Shown: positions 18,046-28,356, counted from the first letter of the stretch. The stretch: DNA of 64,000 nucleotides from Leisingera sp. ANG-M7 (GCF_000813965.1 NZ_JWLI01000001.1:248001-312000); one strand, 5' to 3'. Numbers and translations: made by a program. Notes: generated by a model from the sequence alone, not told the origin.

Positions 18046-18092
18046 GCAAATTTCTTCGAAGGAATTTGCCAGGAAATTCGAATTTCCTGGCA
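18046..18092. repeat. Two adjoining palindromes between ilvI and ilvH
   Basis: A near-perfect 24-nt palindrome (18046-18069, core TTCTTCGAAGGAA) is joined to a perfect 26-nt palindrome (18067-18092, core GGAAATTCGAATTTCC). Both are TTCGAA-centred. They lie in the 85-bp gap and would fold into two stem-loops in the ilvIH mRNA. They could stabilise the mRNA, set the subunit ratio, or be a dispersed palindromic element. Confidence 0.7.
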
Positions 18093-18117
18093 CCGACATA
18101 CGAGAGGAAGACCACGA

Positions 18118-18678
18118 ATGTCTGCCCTGCATATCAAAAAAGGCTCCAACCGCCACTCCGCCTACAACCTGCGCCCGACGTTTTCGGACGTGCAGGAGCG
18201 CCACACCATTGCGGTGCTGGTGGAAAACGAACCCGGCGTTCTGGCCCGGGTGATCGGCCTGTTCTCGGGCCGCGGCTACAACATCGAAAGCCTCACTGTG
18301 GCGGAGGTGGACCATACCGGCCACCTGTCGCGCATCACCATTGTCACCACCGGCACGCCGCAGGTGATTGAGCAGATCAAGGCACAGCTGGGTCGGATCG
18401 TTTCGGTCCGCGACGTGCATGACCTGACAGTCGAAGGCGCCGCAGTGGAGCGCGAACTGGCAATCCTGAAAGTGGCAGGCGAAGGCGACAAACGCGTCGA
18501 GGCGCTGCGGCTGGCGGATATCTTTCGCGCCAATGTGGTCGACAGCACCCTGAACAGCTTTGTGTTTGAAATCACCGGTGCGCCGGAAAAGATCGATGCA
18601 TTTGCCGATCTGATGCGCCCGCTGGGTTTGGCCGAGATCGCCCGCACCGGCGTCGCCGCCCTGCTGCGCGGGAACTGA
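18118..18678 (+). CDS. ilvH: Acetolactate synthase small (regulatory) subunit
   Basis: The 186-residue protein has an N-terminal ACT domain (HTIAVLVENEPGVLARVIGLFSGRGYNIESLTV, given here as residues about 29-62) and a C-terminal ALS_ss domain (VEALRLADIFRANVVDS ... FEITGAPEKIDAFADLMRPLG). It raises the activity of the large subunit and makes it sensitive to valine feedback. AGAGGAAG precedes the ATG. Its length (about 160-190 in the family) fits. It is co-transcribed with ilvI and so under the same attenuator. Confidence 0.97.
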   Translation: MSALHIKKGSNRHSAYNLRPTFSDVQERHTIAVLVENEPGVLARVIGLFSGRGYNIESLTVAEVDHTGHLSRITIVTTGTPQVIEQIKAQLGRIVSVRDVHDLTVEGAAVERELAILKVAGEGDKRVEALRLADIFRANVVDSTLNSFVFEITGAPEKIDAFADLMRPLGLAEIARTGVAALLRGN

Positions 18679-18686
18679 TCCCGGCA

Positions 18687-18705
18687 CCGGCCCTTGAAGG
18701 GCCGG
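18687..18705. terminator. Hairpin after ilvH
   Basis: CCGGCCC (18687-18693) pairs with GGGCCGG (18699-18705) around a TTGAA loop. It lies between the convergent ilvH and the next gene. There is no T-tract, so its efficiency is uncertain. Confidence 0.45.
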
Positions 18706-18707
18706 CG

Positions 18708-19058
18708 TTATCCTTGAATGTTGCGAAGCGGTGCGGAAACGCGCCGCTTTTCTGCTGCCTGCAGCGGGAAGGGAACGACTTTCTGCTCCTGACTGACGGC
18801 ATCAGCCGTCTTGCACTCCGCTGTTTCACTCAACCGGTCCGCCAGATCAGGACTTCCCTGCTCCAGCACAATAGCGAGATTTTCGGCAACTCTGATATTG
18901 CCACTCAGGGTTATATCAAATTCAACCCAGTCCCCCGGATTGAGTTCAGCACACTCTGTTCCAGCCTTGTTTGTAAAAAAAGCAAGGTCCCCCTGGTCAT
19001 CGCACCAGATCACGGCTTTGGTCAGGGGAGCGTCACTCCATAAAATGACTCCAATCAT
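18708..19058 (-). CDS. Hypothetical protein, 116 aa
   Basis: I chose ATG 19058, which has GAGG upstream; the longer frame back to 19250 has no ribosome site. The product starts MIGVILWSDAPLTKAVIWCD and looks like a small beta-rich soluble domain (CDDQGDLAFFTNKAG, GDWVEFDITLSGNIRVAENL), possibly an OB-like or cold-shock-like barrel, followed by a basic, less ordered C-terminus. No known family is recognised with confidence. I believe related proteins with this opening occur in other roseobacters. No partner gene: it converges on ilvH. Confidence 0.7.
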   Translation of the reverse strand: MIGVILWSDAPLTKAVIWCDDQGDLAFFTNKAGTECAELNPGDWVEFDITLSGNIRVAENLAIVLEQGSPDLADRLSETAECKTADAVSQEQKVVPFPLQAAEKRRVSAPLRNIQG

Positions 19059-19293
19059 ACCAGTCCTCGTATTGCCGCCCTCCAATTCTGAAGCAATTGA
19101 GCTGACGCCAACATGACAAAAAACGAGTCCCGCTATTGCATTTTGTGTCAGTTCGGATAGCCTCCTGACGTGAACTAGAGACACCCCTGACGCGATATGG
19201 GTGCACAGATCGATGTGCTGATGCCTGAAACTGGCATAACCTACCGGCAAAAAGGGAAAATTCTACGTAAATGCCGAACCATCAGGACCCCGA

Positions 19294-20091
19294 ATGAACA
19301 GCCAGAACCGCTCTCCAGCTGACCTGAGGAACATGTTTGGCGCGAACTTGCGTCAATTGGCGCGGCAGTACCGGTCGATTTCAGAGCTGTCGCGCCAGCT
19401 CGGAATCAACCGCACGCAATTCAACCGCTACCTGTCTGGCGAGAGTTTTCCGCGCCCGGATATTCTCGACCGCATTTGCCGGTTCTTTGACGTGGACGCC
19501 CGTATCCTGCTGGATCCGGTGGATACGCTTTCAAAGGCAGGTCAGGTCGTAAACGGCGCGTTTCTGGCGGATTTCCTTGGCCATGGAGTTCAGCAGCTGA
19601 CCGAGGAGTTTTTCCCTTCGGGTTTTTACCGTTTCACGCGCCGCAGTTTCATCAATGAAGAGAAATTCGTTATCGGCCTCGTCTACGTGTTCCGCTCAGG
19701 CAGCGTCACCTATATCAAGGGGTTCGAGGCAAAGGAGGCGATGCTGAGCCAGGGTTTGCCGGCCAGCCCCGGGGTTCGCGAATTCCGCGGCTACGTCAGC
19801 GGCCACGAGGACGGCGTCGCCTTTGTCATCGCCCGGCGCAAGGCAATGACATACTCGTTCAACTACCTGGCACGGGTGGCATCCCTGCAGAACAACTTCT
19901 GGTCCGGATATGTTGCCCGCACTGTCCGGGAAAGCGGTACCGGGGAGCGGGTGACGCGAATGGTCTATGAACACCTGGGCCGCGACACGTCTCAGGTTCT
20001 GGCCGCCGCGCGCAGCGCGGGTTTTGCTGACGAGGATGCTCTGCTGCCCTTTCACCGCCGCCTGCTGAACACCACCCAACCCTTTCGTTGA
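19294..20091 (+). CDS. XRE-type helix-turn-helix transcriptional regulator
   Basis: The 265-residue protein has an N-terminal Cro/C1-type helix-turn-helix at about residues 14-68 (YRSISELSRQLGINRTQFNR, YLSGESFPRPDILDRICRFF). A C-terminal domain of about 190 residues has no family I recognise; it is mixed alpha/beta (EEFFPSGFYRFTRRSF, YIKGFEAKEAML) and may bind a ligand. AGGAC precedes the ATG. It stands alone, 235 bp after the divergent gene at 18708-19058, and ends 3 bp from the convergent DUF2189 gene. The target is unknown. Confidence 0.85.
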   Translation: MNSQNRSPADLRNMFGANLRQLARQYRSISELSRQLGINRTQFNRYLSGESFPRPDILDRICRFFDVDARILLDPVDTLSKAGQVVNGAFLADFLGHGVQQLTEEFFPSGFYRFTRRSFINEEKFVIGLVYVFRSGSVTYIKGFEAKEAMLSQGLPASPGVREFRGYVSGHEDGVAFVIARRKAMTYSFNYLARVASLQNNFWSGYVARTVRESGTGERVTRMVYEHLGRDTSQVLAAARSAGFADEDALLPFHRRLLNTTQPFR

Positions 20092-20093
20092 CG

Positions 20094-20864
20094 CTAACCC
20101 GCGTCAGCCAGCCTGTAGATGTGCCAGGTGGCGTGGCCTAAGAGCGGCAGCACCAGGAACAGTCCCAGGAACCATGGCAGCAGCGCTGCAAAGGTCAGAA
20201 CCGCGATCATTCCAGCCCAGACCATCATCACTGTGAAGTTCTGCTGCACATACTGAAAACTGGTGATCATGGCGGTAACGAAGTCCACCTCGCGGTCCAG
20301 GAGCAATGGCAGCGCAATAACCGTGATCATGTAAAGAAGCAGCGCAAACATTGCCCCCACCACGGTACCGACTGCCAGCATGGTGAGCCCGTTGGCCGTC
20401 AGGAACACCTCTGCCGAGGTGGAAATGTTGGTCATCGTCGCATGCCCCAGGAACAAGGCAAAGATCATGTGGCCTAGAAAGAACCAGAACAGGAACACCA
20501 CCACGATGATGGCGCAGATCGACGGCAGCTGGCGGCGGCTTTGCTGCAGCACCACGCCCAGGATCCGGCCGACTGCGATCCCCCTGCCCTGTTCCAGCCG
20601 GTGCGACACTTCATAAAGGCCAACCGCGGCAAAGGGACCGATCAGCGGAAAGCCGATGGCCGCCAGCACCAGCCAGTAGGTGGTGCCTGTGCGCACGGTT
20701 ATCCAAGCCATCACCCAGCCTGCCAGCACATAGACCGCCGCAAAGAACAGCCCGTAGAGCGGCTTTCTGCGAAAGTCTGCCCATCCGCGGCGCAGTGCCT
20801 CGAACAGCATCTGCGTCGTGACCGGCTGCAGCGGCGGCACGCCAAAGGGCTTTTCAGGTGACAT
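20094..20864 (-). CDS. DUF2189 family membrane protein
   Basis: The 256-residue protein has about six hydrophobic helices in the characteristic DUF2189 layout: an N-terminal [21 protein letters not shown] followed by [20 protein letters not shown] and [20 protein letters not shown], ending [14 protein letters not shown]. Family function is unknown; members are inner-membrane proteins in proteobacteria. GAGGGGAGGAG precedes the ATG. An inverted repeat 68 bp upstream of the start could be an operator. Confidence 0.85.
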   Translation of the reverse strand: MSPEKPFGVPPLQPVTTQMLFEALRRGWADFRRKPLYGLFFAAVYVLAGWVMAWITVRTGTTYWLVLAAIGFPLIGPFAAVGLYEVSHRLEQGRGIAVGRILGVVLQQSRRQLPSICAIIVVVFLFWFFLGHMIFALFLGHATMTNISTSAEVFLTANGLTMLAVGTVVGAMFALLLYMITVIALPLLLDREVDFVTAMITSFQYVQQNFTVMMVWAGMIAVLTFAALLPWFLGLFLVLPLLGHATWHIYRLADAG

Positions 20865-20931
20865 GACGCTGCTCCTCCCCTCAGGCAGGCCCGGTTTTCT
20901 GTCCTGTTACGGATGGCCTGCGTCCTTTTCA

Positions 20932-20958
20932 AAATGAAGCATCAAAAATGCTTCATTT
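20932..20958. promoter_or_regulatory. Inverted repeat upstream of the DUF2189 gene
   Basis: AAATGAAGCAT (20932-20942) and ATGCTTCATTT (20948-20958) are perfect 11-nt arms around CAAAA. A related AAAATGCTTTA follows at about 20987. It could be an operator or an RNA hairpin. Confidence 0.5.
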
Positions 20959-21040
20959 GAGCCTAGCCGGGAAACCCGCGCAATAAAATGCTTTACAGAT
21001 GCATGATTTAACTGCCGCCCCGCCCTTGGCAGTGCCAGCC

Positions 21041-21073
21041 AAAACAAAAGGGGCAGCCCGCGCAGGCTGCCCC
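21041..21073 (-). terminator. Intrinsic terminator of prfB
   Basis: On the leftward transcript GGGGCAGCC (21073-21065) pairs with GGCTGCCCC (21058-21050), followed by TTTTGTTTT. It lies 41 bp after the prfB stop. Confidence 0.85.
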
Positions 21074-21113
21074 TCCTCTTTCCGAAAGCCGCCCGAAGCG
21101 GGCGGCGAAGGGA

Positions 21114-22241
21114 TCAATCCTCAGCCTGCGCATCAGCGCGGCTCTTGCCGGACACGTTCAGCGCCAAGGTTGCGGCCATAAAGCCGTCCAGATCACCGTC
21201 CAGCACGCCCTTGGTGTCAGAAGTCTCATGCTGGGTGCGCAGGTCCTTCACCATCTGGTAGGGCTGCAGAACATAGGAACGGATCTGGTTGCCCCAGCCG
21301 GCGTCGCCCTTGGCCTCATGCGCCTCGTTGATGGCGGCGTTGCGGCGGTCCAGTTCCTGCTGGTAGAGTCGCGATTTCAGCGCCTTCATGGCGATGTCGC
21401 GGTTCTGGTGCTGGGACTTCTCGGACGAAGTCACCACAATGCCGGTCGGAATGTGGGTGATCCGCACCGCCGAGTCAGTGGTGTTCACGTGCTGACCGCC
21501 TGCGCCCGAGGAGCGGTAGGTGTCAACGCGGATATCAGAAGGGTTCACCTCGATCTCAATATTGTCGTCCACGACCGGGTAGACCCAGACGGAGCTGAAC
21601 GACGTGTGCCGCTTGGCCGCCGAGTCATAGGGCGAGATCCGCACCAGCCGGTGCACGCCGCTTTCGGATTTCAGCCAGCCATAGGCGTTGTGGCCGGAAA
21701 TCTTGTAGGCGGCGGACTTGATGCCCGCCTCGTCGCCTGCGCTTTCGGACTGCAGTTCGACCTTGTAGCCTTTTTTCTCTGCCCAGCGGACATACATCCG
21801 CGCCAGCATCGAGGCCCAGTCGCAGCTCTCGGTGCCGCCAGCGCCTGCGTTGATCTCCAGGAAGGTGTCGTTGGCATCCGCCTCGCCGTCCAGAAGCGCT
21901 TCCAGCTCCTTCTCGGCCGCCTTCTCCTTGAGCGCCGCCAGAGCAGCTTCTGCGTCCTTGATCACCTCTGCATCGTCTTCCATCTCGCCCAGTTCGATCA
22001 GCTCGATGTTATCCGACAGATCCTGCTTGATGCCCTTGTAGGTATCAATGGAGTCCACCAGGGCCTGACGCTCGCGCATCAGCTTCTGTGCCGCCTCCGG
22101 ATCGTCCCACAGGTTTGGGTCTTCGACCCGCGCGTTGAACTCCTCCAGCCGGTATTCGGCAGTTTCCCAGTTCAACCGCTGGGCCAGCAGCTCCAGCGAT
22201 TTCTCGATGTCTGCGACGATATTCTGGGTTTCCGCGCGCAT
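21114..22241 (-). CDS. prfB: Peptide chain release factor 2
   Basis: The 375-residue protein carries the GGQ motif that drives peptidyl-tRNA hydrolysis ([19 protein letters not shown]) and the recognition domain. The stop-codon motif reads SPY ([16 protein letters not shown]) rather than the SPF of E. coli RF2. RF2 reads UGA and UAA. The start [15 protein letters not shown] is chosen at 22241; the frame is continuous, so there is no programmed frameshift of the kind used to control E. coli prfB. Confidence 0.96.
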   Translation of the reverse strand: MRAETQNIVADIEKSLELLAQRLNWETAEYRLEEFNARVEDPNLWDDPEAAQKLMRERQALVDSIDTYKGIKQDLSDNIELIELGEMEDDAEVIKDAEAALAALKEKAAEKELEALLDGEADANDTFLEINAGAGGTESCDWASMLARMYVRWAEKKGYKVELQSESAGDEAGIKSAAYKISGHNAYGWLKSESGVHRLVRISPYDSAAKRHTSFSSVWVYPVVDDNIEIEVNPSDIRVDTYRSSGAGGQHVNTTDSAVRITHIPTGIVVTSSEKSQHQNRDIAMKALKSRLYQQELDRRNAAINEAHEAKGDAGWGNQIRSYVLQPYQMVKDLRTQHETSDTKGVLDGDLDGFMAATLALNVSGKSRADAQAED

Positions 22242-22467
22242 GGGAGGTCCTTGCAATCTGAGATCAGGCCTGCGTGATAAACCACCCTTGCGCCGCGGGC
22301 AAGCGGCCAGCATGTCCCGGCGGGCGCAGGGAGATGCAGAAAATGCATCTAAAATGCAGCGCGGTATCTGATCCGGTAAATACGCAGAATTAACGCGGCC
22401 TGCTGAAGTCTGAACATTGGATCGCGCGGGCAGCCTGGCCCGCCGTGCATTTTGGGGAATTGGGATT

Positions 22468-24465
22468 ATGCCCAGCGGATATCTTGTCCAGCTTGGAGAC
22501 GGATCGCTCGATCACGGCGATACGATCACGTCCACCTATTCCTCCTTTACCACCGACCAGAACCTGGGGGCCGGCAATTGGAGCTGGAGCGGGACGCACG
22601 GCGGCACGCCCTATACCAACGAGGTGGAACCGGGCGTCTACTATCTGGCCACTGACGGAAACGTCTATTTTGTTCCGGATTACGGACCGCCTGACACCTT
22701 CAGTTCCGCCACGGCCGACAGCCCGCCTGCCTATACAGACACGGACGGCCCGGTGGAGGGCACCAGCGGCGCCGACACCATCGACAGCAGCTATACCGAT
22801 GCGGACGGCGACCAGATCGACAACGGCAGCGGAGGTGGTGCCTCCGGCAACCAGGACACGGTTGAAGCAGGAGCAGGCGACGATACGGTCGATGCCGGGG
22901 CAGACAACGACATGGTGTTCGGCGGCTCCGGCGGTGACAGCCTGGCAGGCGGCAGCGGCGGCGACACGATCTATGGCGACAGCAGCAGTGAAGCGGGGCT
23001 GACGGAATCCGACCAAAGCATCGGCAATTCGAACGTCACCGACACCAGCAGCGGCTTTACAGTCACCGCCAGGGACTTGTCCGGCACCGCAAACGCCGCC
23101 AACATCGACTATTACGACGGCGGCTTTGGTGTGGCCGGTGCGATCTCCGATTCAGACAGCTTGGTGGACGCGCAAATCGGCTACGACAAGGCTTCGGGAA
23201 TATCCGAAGAAATTATCGTCGACTTCGATCAGGACACCGACGACGTAAGCTTTTCTTTCAAGCACCTTTATACCGACACCTACGGCGAAGAGGGCCATTG
23301 GGCGATTTACAAAGACGGTGCCCTGGTCGCTGAGGGCGACTTCACGGAGACCACGCCAGGCTCCGGCACCGGCACCATCGACATCAACGGCTACGGTGAT
23401 TTCGACCAGCTGGTGCTGTCCGCCAACCTGCAGACCGATGGCACCGACGGCTCCGACTACATGGTCACAGATGTCACATTCACAGTTCCGCCGGAAGACC
23501 CTGCGGATGGGGATGACAGTATCGACGGCGGCGACGGCGACGACGTAATCTATGGCCAAGGCGGCAATGATACGCTTCAGGGCGGCAGTGGTGCCGATAC
23601 GCTCGACGGCGGCGCAGGCGATGACAGCATCATTGCCGGTGAGGGGGACTCCGCCAGCGGCGGTGCTGGCGACGATTATTTTACTATCGAAGACACGGGT
23701 GACAGCGGCAGTAACGATGTTACCATCACTGGCGGAGATGACGGCGAAACCTCGGGCGATACGCTGGATTTCAACGGCCAGCTGGACAAGGGCACGCTGG
23801 TCATTACCGATGACACCGGCGGCAGCAAGACCGGCAGTGCCAAACTTCTGGACGGAAGCACGGTCTATTTCTCCGGCATCGAAAACATCATCTGCTTTAC
23901 AGCAGGCACACGTATCGCCACTCCTGCGGGCCTGCGCCCCATCGAAACTCTGGGCCTGGGCGATCTGGTGATGACCCGCGACAATGGCTTGCAGCCGGTC
24001 CGCTGGATCAGCCAATCAACGGTTCCCGCTGCGGACAACCTCGCCCCGATCCGCATCAAGGCAGGCCAATTCGGGGCGGAGCGCGACCTGCTGGTCTCTC
24101 CGCAGCACCGGATGCTGTTCACCGGCTCCCAGGCCAGCCTGCTTTTTGGCGAAAGCGAGGTTCTGGTCTCAGCCGTGCATATGCTGAACGACCGCTCCAT
24201 CCGGCGGGAACCCGGCGGTACCGTGACCTATGTGCATGTGCTGTTCGGCCAGCATGAGATCATCTATGCCGAAGGCGCCGCCTCCGAGAGCTTTCACCCG
24301 GGTATTCAGGCTGTCTCAGCCCTGGAGGAACCGGTGCGCGAGGAGCTGTTCCGTATCATGCCGGACCTGCGCTGGCACAGCGGCGAAGGCGGGCGCACCG
24401 CCCGCCTCTGCGCCTCGCGCCACGAGGCCGCGCTGCTGGTGCCGCGCGCGCCGCAGGATCAATAA
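22468..24465 (+). CDS. RTX-repeat protein with C-terminal Hint domain (type I secretion candidate)
   Basis: The 665-residue acidic protein has no signal peptide. It carries two blocks of glycine-aspartate nonapeptides ([21 protein letters not shown] near residue 140, and [20 protein letters not shown] near 355), which bind calcium in RTX proteins. A Hint domain starts at Cys476 ([20 protein letters not shown], then [10 protein letters not shown]) and runs to about 640. Hint domains can self-cleave. The RTX blocks suggest export by a type I system, which is not encoded nearby. A GGGGA site precedes ATG 22468. The last 7 bp overlap the convergent PBP1A gene. Confidence 0.88.
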   Translation: MPSGYLVQLGDGSLDHGDTITSTYSSFTTDQNLGAGNWSWSGTHGGTPYTNEVEPGVYYLATDGNVYFVPDYGPPDTFSSATADSPPAYTDTDGPVEGTSGADTIDSSYTDADGDQIDNGSGGGASGNQDTVEAGAGDDTVDAGADNDMVFGGSGGDSLAGGSGGDTIYGDSSSEAGLTESDQSIGNSNVTDTSSGFTVTARDLSGTANAANIDYYDGGFGVAGAISDSDSLVDAQIGYDKASGISEEIIVDFDQDTDDVSFSFKHLYTDTYGEEGHWAIYKDGALVAEGDFTETTPGSGTGTIDINGYGDFDQLVLSANLQTDGTDGSDYMVTDVTFTVPPEDPADGDDSIDGGDGDDVIYGQGGNDTLQGGSGADTLDGGAGDDSIIAGEGDSASGGAGDDYFTIEDTGDSGSNDVTITGGDDGETSGDTLDFNGQLDKGTLVITDDTGGSKTGSAKLLDGSTVYFSGIENIICFTAGTRIATPAGLRPIETLGLGDLVMTRDNGLQPVRWISQSTVPAADNLAPIRIKAGQFGAERDLLVSPQHRMLFTGSQASLLFGESEVLVSAVHMLNDRSIRREPGGTVTYVHVLFGQHEIIYAEGAASESFHPGIQAVSALEEPVREELFRIMPDLRWHSGEGGRTARLCASRHEAALLVPRAPQDQ

Positions 24466-26960
24466 AGCCCGCCGGAACTGACCGTACCGAAGGTCGCCTT
24501 TGGCCCCAGCACAGCCGTGCCGCCGCTGGAAGTAGTGACCTGACGGCCGGACTGCTGCACTTCCTCGATCAGCGGCAGGTTCGACCCCATCGCAAAACCG
24601 CCGTCATAGGTCAGGCCGAAGATCGGCTCCGCCCCGTCGCGGAAGTATTCCGCCACCACATAGGCACCAGAGGCGCCATCAGGCAGACGTGCGCCGGTGT
24701 AGCGGTCGATCTTGATGAAATGGCCGCCTTCCGGCACCTCGAACGGGCCACCGCCGAATTTCTCGGTCGCCTTCTTCATGAACTGCTGGAACACCGGACC
24801 GCACATGGTGCCGCCATAGGCGCCGCGGCCCATCGGGCGGGGCTGGTCAAAGCCCATGTAGCAGCCGGCCACGATGTTGGAGGTGAAGCCGACAAACCAG
24901 ACATCACGGGAATCGTTGGTGGTGCCGGTCTTGCCAGCGGTGGGCACCGGCAGGTTGATCACGCTCGACGCGGTGCCGCGGTCTACCACGCCTTTCATCA
25001 TCGAGGTGAGCTGATAGGCGGTGATCGGATCCATCACCTGCTCCCGGTCGGTGACAATACGAGGAGCCTGACCGGGTGCCAGCGTGGGATCGGAGCAATC
25101 CACGCAGTCGCGGTCATCATGGCGGTAGATGGTCTTGCCGAAGCGGTCCTGCACCCGGTCGACCAGCGTCGGCTGCACCCGCTCGCCGCCGTTGGCGAAC
25201 ATCGCATAGGCCGCCACCATTTTGTAGAGCGTGGTTTCCTCGGCCCCCAGCGAGTTTGCCAGGAACGGGCCCATGTTGTCATAGACGCCAAAGCGTTCGG
25301 CATAGCCCGCCACAACCGGCATCCCGACCTCCTGCGCCAGACGGATGGTCATCAGGTTCCGGCTCATCTCAATGCCGGTGCGCAGCGGCGTCGGGCCGTA
25401 GAACTTGTTGGTAGAGTTCTTGGGCCGCCACAGGCCCTGCGGCGTGTTGATCTCAATCGGTGCGTCGACGACGATGGTCGCCGGGCTGTAACCGCTGTCC
25501 AGCGCTGCAGCATAGACAAAGGGTTTGAAGCTGGAACCCGGCTGTCGCATCGCCTGGGTGGCACGGTTGAACACCGAATGCTGGTAGGAGAAGCCGCCTT
25601 GCATCGCCAGAACCCGGCCCGAGTTCACGTCCATCGCAACAAAGCCGCCCTGCACTTCCGGCACCTGCCGCAGCGACCAGTGGCTGAAGGCATCGTCTTT
25701 CTTCTCAGCCCGGACCAGCACCACGTCGCCGCGGGTGAAGTTGTCTGCAAAGCTGCCCTTCATCCATTTGATGTCAGAGCGCGGGACAGTGCCTGTGCCT
25801 TCACTGTGCTCGACACCAACGGTCAGGCTCTCGCTGCCAACTTCCAGCACAACCGCCGGATACCAGCGGCCGCCCAGCACGATATCGCGGGACACCTCGG
25901 TGTTTTCCAGCGCCGCACGCCAGGTGGCCTCATCCTTCAGCTGCTCTTCTTCCAGCTTGACCCCGGTGCCGCGCCAGATCCCGCGGGAACGGTCGTATTT
26001 CTCCAGACCGCCGCGCATCGCCAGCGCCGCCTCGGCCTGCATGTCGTGGTCAATGGTTGCGCGCACCGTAAAGCCGCCGGTGAAGAACTCGCCCTCGCCG
26101 AAGTCCTCGGTCAGCTGGCGGCGGATTTCATCGGTGAAATAGTCGCGCGGCGGCAGCGTGGTGCGGAAGCCCTCGAAGTCGCCGTTCTGGACAGACCGAA
26201 GCGGCTGCGCCACCTCCACGTCATAGACATCCTTGGAGATATAGCCATTCTCGCGCATCTCACGCAGCACATAGTTGCGCCGCGCCAGCAGGCGCTCCTT
26301 CTGGCGGACGGGGTGGTAATCGGACGGCGCCTTGGGCATCGAGGCCAGCGTTGCCGCCTCATGCGGTTCCAGCTCGCCCAGGGTCTTGTTGAAATAGGTC
26401 TGGGCGGCAGCGGTCACACCATAAGAGTTCTGGCCGAGGAAAATCTCGTTCAGGTACAGTTCCAGAATGCGTTCCTTGTCGAGCGTTTCCTCCAGCCGTG
26501 TGGCGAGGATGATCTCCTTGATCTTGCGCTCGGCCCGGCGGTCTCCGGACAGCAGGAAGTTCTTCATCACCTGCTGGGTGATGGTGGAAGCGCCGCGCAC
26601 GTTCTGCCCGCGCGAGCGCACCGCTTCGATCGCCGCCGCAGCGATACCGCGGGCGTCATAGCCGGAATGGCTGTAGAAGTTCTTGTCCTCAGCGGAGATA
26701 AAGGCCTGTTTCACCAGATCCGGGATCTCATGCGACGGTGTGAACAGGCGGCGCTCCTTGGCGAATTCATCGATCAGGTGCCCCTCGCCCGAATAGATCC
26801 GGCTGATCGTCGGCGGCTGGTATTGGGCCAGCGATTCATGGCTCGGCAGGTCGCGCCCGTAGATCCAGAACACGGCCCCAATGGTCAGCGCCACCATCGC
26901 CACGCCAAGGGTGATGGTGCTGAAGATGGAGCCGAAGAAAGAGAATATGAACCTGAGCAC
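24459..26960 (-). CDS. mrcA: Penicillin-binding protein 1A (bifunctional transglycosylase/transpeptidase)
   Basis: The 833-residue protein has an N-terminal membrane anchor (residues 1-30), a GT51 glycosyltransferase domain with the EDKNFYSHSGYDARG motif, an inserted OB-like region, and a transpeptidase domain with SxxK (PGSSFKPFVYAAA), SxN (MSRNLMTIRLA) and KTG (GKTGTTNDSRDVWFVGFT) motifs. It polymerises and cross-links peptidoglycan in the periplasm. The start is a GTG at 26960 with AAAGG upstream; no good ATG is near. The amidase gene lies upstream on the same strand with a 166-bp gap, making a small cell-wall cluster. Confidence 0.96.
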   Translation of the reverse strand: MLRFIFSFFGSIFSTITLGVAMVALTIGAVFWIYGRDLPSHESLAQYQPPTISRIYSGEGHLIDEFAKERRLFTPSHEIPDLVKQAFISAEDKNFYSHSGYDARGIAAAAIEAVRSRGQNVRGASTITQQVMKNFLLSGDRRAERKIKEIILATRLEETLDKERILELYLNEIFLGQNSYGVTAAAQTYFNKTLGELEPHEAATLASMPKAPSDYHPVRQKERLLARRNYVLREMRENGYISKDVYDVEVAQPLRSVQNGDFEGFRTTLPPRDYFTDEIRRQLTEDFGEGEFFTGGFTVRATIDHDMQAEAALAMRGGLEKYDRSRGIWRGTGVKLEEEQLKDEATWRAALENTEVSRDIVLGGRWYPAVVLEVGSESLTVGVEHSEGTGTVPRSDIKWMKGSFADNFTRGDVVLVRAEKKDDAFSHWSLRQVPEVQGGFVAMDVNSGRVLAMQGGFSYQHSVFNRATQAMRQPGSSFKPFVYAAALDSGYSPATIVVDAPIEINTPQGLWRPKNSTNKFYGPTPLRTGIEMSRNLMTIRLAQEVGMPVVAGYAERFGVYDNMGPFLANSLGAEETTLYKMVAAYAMFANGGERVQPTLVDRVQDRFGKTIYRHDDRDCVDCSDPTLAPGQAPRIVTDREQVMDPITAYQLTSMMKGVVDRGTASSVINLPVPTAGKTGTTNDSRDVWFVGFTSNIVAGCYMGFDQPRPMGRGAYGGTMCGPVFQQFMKKATEKFGGGPFEVPEGGHFIKIDRYTGARLPDGASGAYVVAEYFRDGAEPIFGLTYDGGFAMGSNLPLIEEVQQSGRQVTTSSGGTAVLGPKATFGTVSSGGLY

Positions 26961-27126
26961 GGATGTTGGCCTTTCACGCGGGGTGCCGCCTATATAGGGA
27001 CGGCAAGCGCCCTCGTCAAAACGGGAAACGGGGGATATGCGCCGGGGAAGGTGGGAAAATCCTAGCAGATTTCACCGCACCCGGCCCCGTTTTGCAGATG
27101 ATCCGCCGATTCAGGCGCAAATATGC

Positions 27127-28356
27127 CTACTGCCGCACCAGCGCCCGGCGGGCATCATCCTGCGCGCGCCAGGTGATCAGCCCGTTCAGAATACCGCGGG
27201 CCGCATTGGCCCGCCATTCCGCGTCCACCAGATTCTTCAGGTCGCGCTTGCTGGACAAAAAGCCGATCTCGACCAGGACGGAGGGGATGTCAGCAGATTT
27301 CAGCACCGAAAACCCGGCAGACCGCAACGGCCGGTTGTTGATCGGCTGGCCCTGCGCCCGCAGCCCGTCAATCAGCGCCGCCGCCAGTGCGTCGCTGCGC
27401 GGCTGGGTTTCCTGCCGGGCCAGGTCAAGCATCACAGCCGTCACCCCATCATCCGCCTGGCTGAGGTCCGTGCCGGACAAGAGATCACCACGCAAATGCC
27501 GTTCTGCCAGCTTGGCCGAAGCCGCATCAGAGGCATCCTTGGACAGGGTATAGACCGTGGAACCATGAGCGCGGCCCTCGGAAATTGTATCCGCATGCAG
27601 CGAAATAAACACGTCCGCCCCGGCCTGGTGCGCCAGCGCGATACGGCGCTCCAGTGAGACAAAGTAGTCATCGTCGCGGGTCATCAGCACGGTGAACTGG
27701 CCGGACCGCACCAGCGCCTCACCCAGTTCCCGGGCGAATTGCAGCATCAGGTGCTTTTCGACCACCACCTCTGTTTCCGCCCCGGGATCAATGCCGCCAT
27801 GACCCGGGTCCAGCATCACCAAGAGCGGCGCGTTTTCGTCCCGCAAAGCCTTGGCACCCATTGTCTCAGGTTCGGGCAGGTCCCACCGCGGATCCTGCGG
27901 CGCGCCGGCACTGGCCTCGAATTCTTCCGATGTGACCGGTTCCAGCGACACCGACAACTTTGCCACTGCCGATACCTGATCCACAGTCAACCCTGCGCTG
28001 GCCACCTTCATCGGCTCCGCCAGTTGCAGTACCAGCCGCGACCAGCCGGGCACATAGGTGCCGAATTGCGCGGTGGTGATCTGTTCGCCTTTGAGCAGCG
28101 CCTTCGCCGTCAGCCCGGTCCAGTCGACCTCCTGAAAATCCAGCACCAGCCGCGGCGGCTCCGTCAGAGTGAACAGCCGGTAAGGCACCCCCTGGCTGAG
28201 GCCCAGGGTGATCTCTGCCCCCTGCCCGGCGTCCCGCACATGGCTTGCGTCCGTATCGATGCGCGCGAGGCCGCTGAAGCCACTGCCGCCAGATTGCGCC
28301 CAGGCGCCTGCCGCCAATGCCCAGATTAATGCGGTGAGAGTGATCAGTTTGCCCAT
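27127..28356 (-). CDS. amiC: N-acetylmuramoyl-L-alanine amidase (AmiC-like, AMIN plus Amidase_3)
   Basis: The 409-residue protein has an N-terminal signal peptide (ITLTALIWALAAGAWAQS), an AMIN domain (about residues 45-140, LTEPPRLVLDFQEVDW) that targets the septum in related enzymes, and a zinc amidase domain (VMLDPGHGGIDPGAETEVVVE; metal-binding His and Glu; DVFISLHADTI). It cuts the amide between MurNAc and the peptide during cell separation. It is upstream of the PBP1A gene on the same strand. The symbol follows the family; AmiA/B/C cannot be told apart here. Confidence 0.93.
   Translation of the reverse strand: MGKLITLTALIWALAAGAWAQSGGSGFSGLARIDTDASHVRDAGQGAEITLGLSQGVPYRLFTLTEPPRLVLDFQEVDWTGLTAKALLKGEQITTAQFGTYVPGWSRLVLQLAEPMKVASAGLTVDQVSAVAKLSVSLEPVTSEEFEASAGAPQDPRWDLPEPETMGAKALRDENAPLLVMLDPGHGGIDPGAETEVVVEKHLMLQFARELGEALVRSGQFTVLMTRDDDYFVSLERRIALAHQAGADVFISLHADTISEGRAHGSTVYTLSKDASDAASAKLAERHLRGDLLSGTDLSQADDGVTAVMLDLARQETQPRSDALAAALIDGLRAQGQPINNRPLRSAGFSVLKSADIPSVLVEIGFLSSKRDLKNLVDAEWRANAARGILNGLITWRAQDDARRALVRQ

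Noticed and set aside
24720-27065. Rightward open frame of 781 codons
   Set aside because: It mirrors the PBP1A gene, whose SxxK, SxN and KTG motifs are clear on the other strand.
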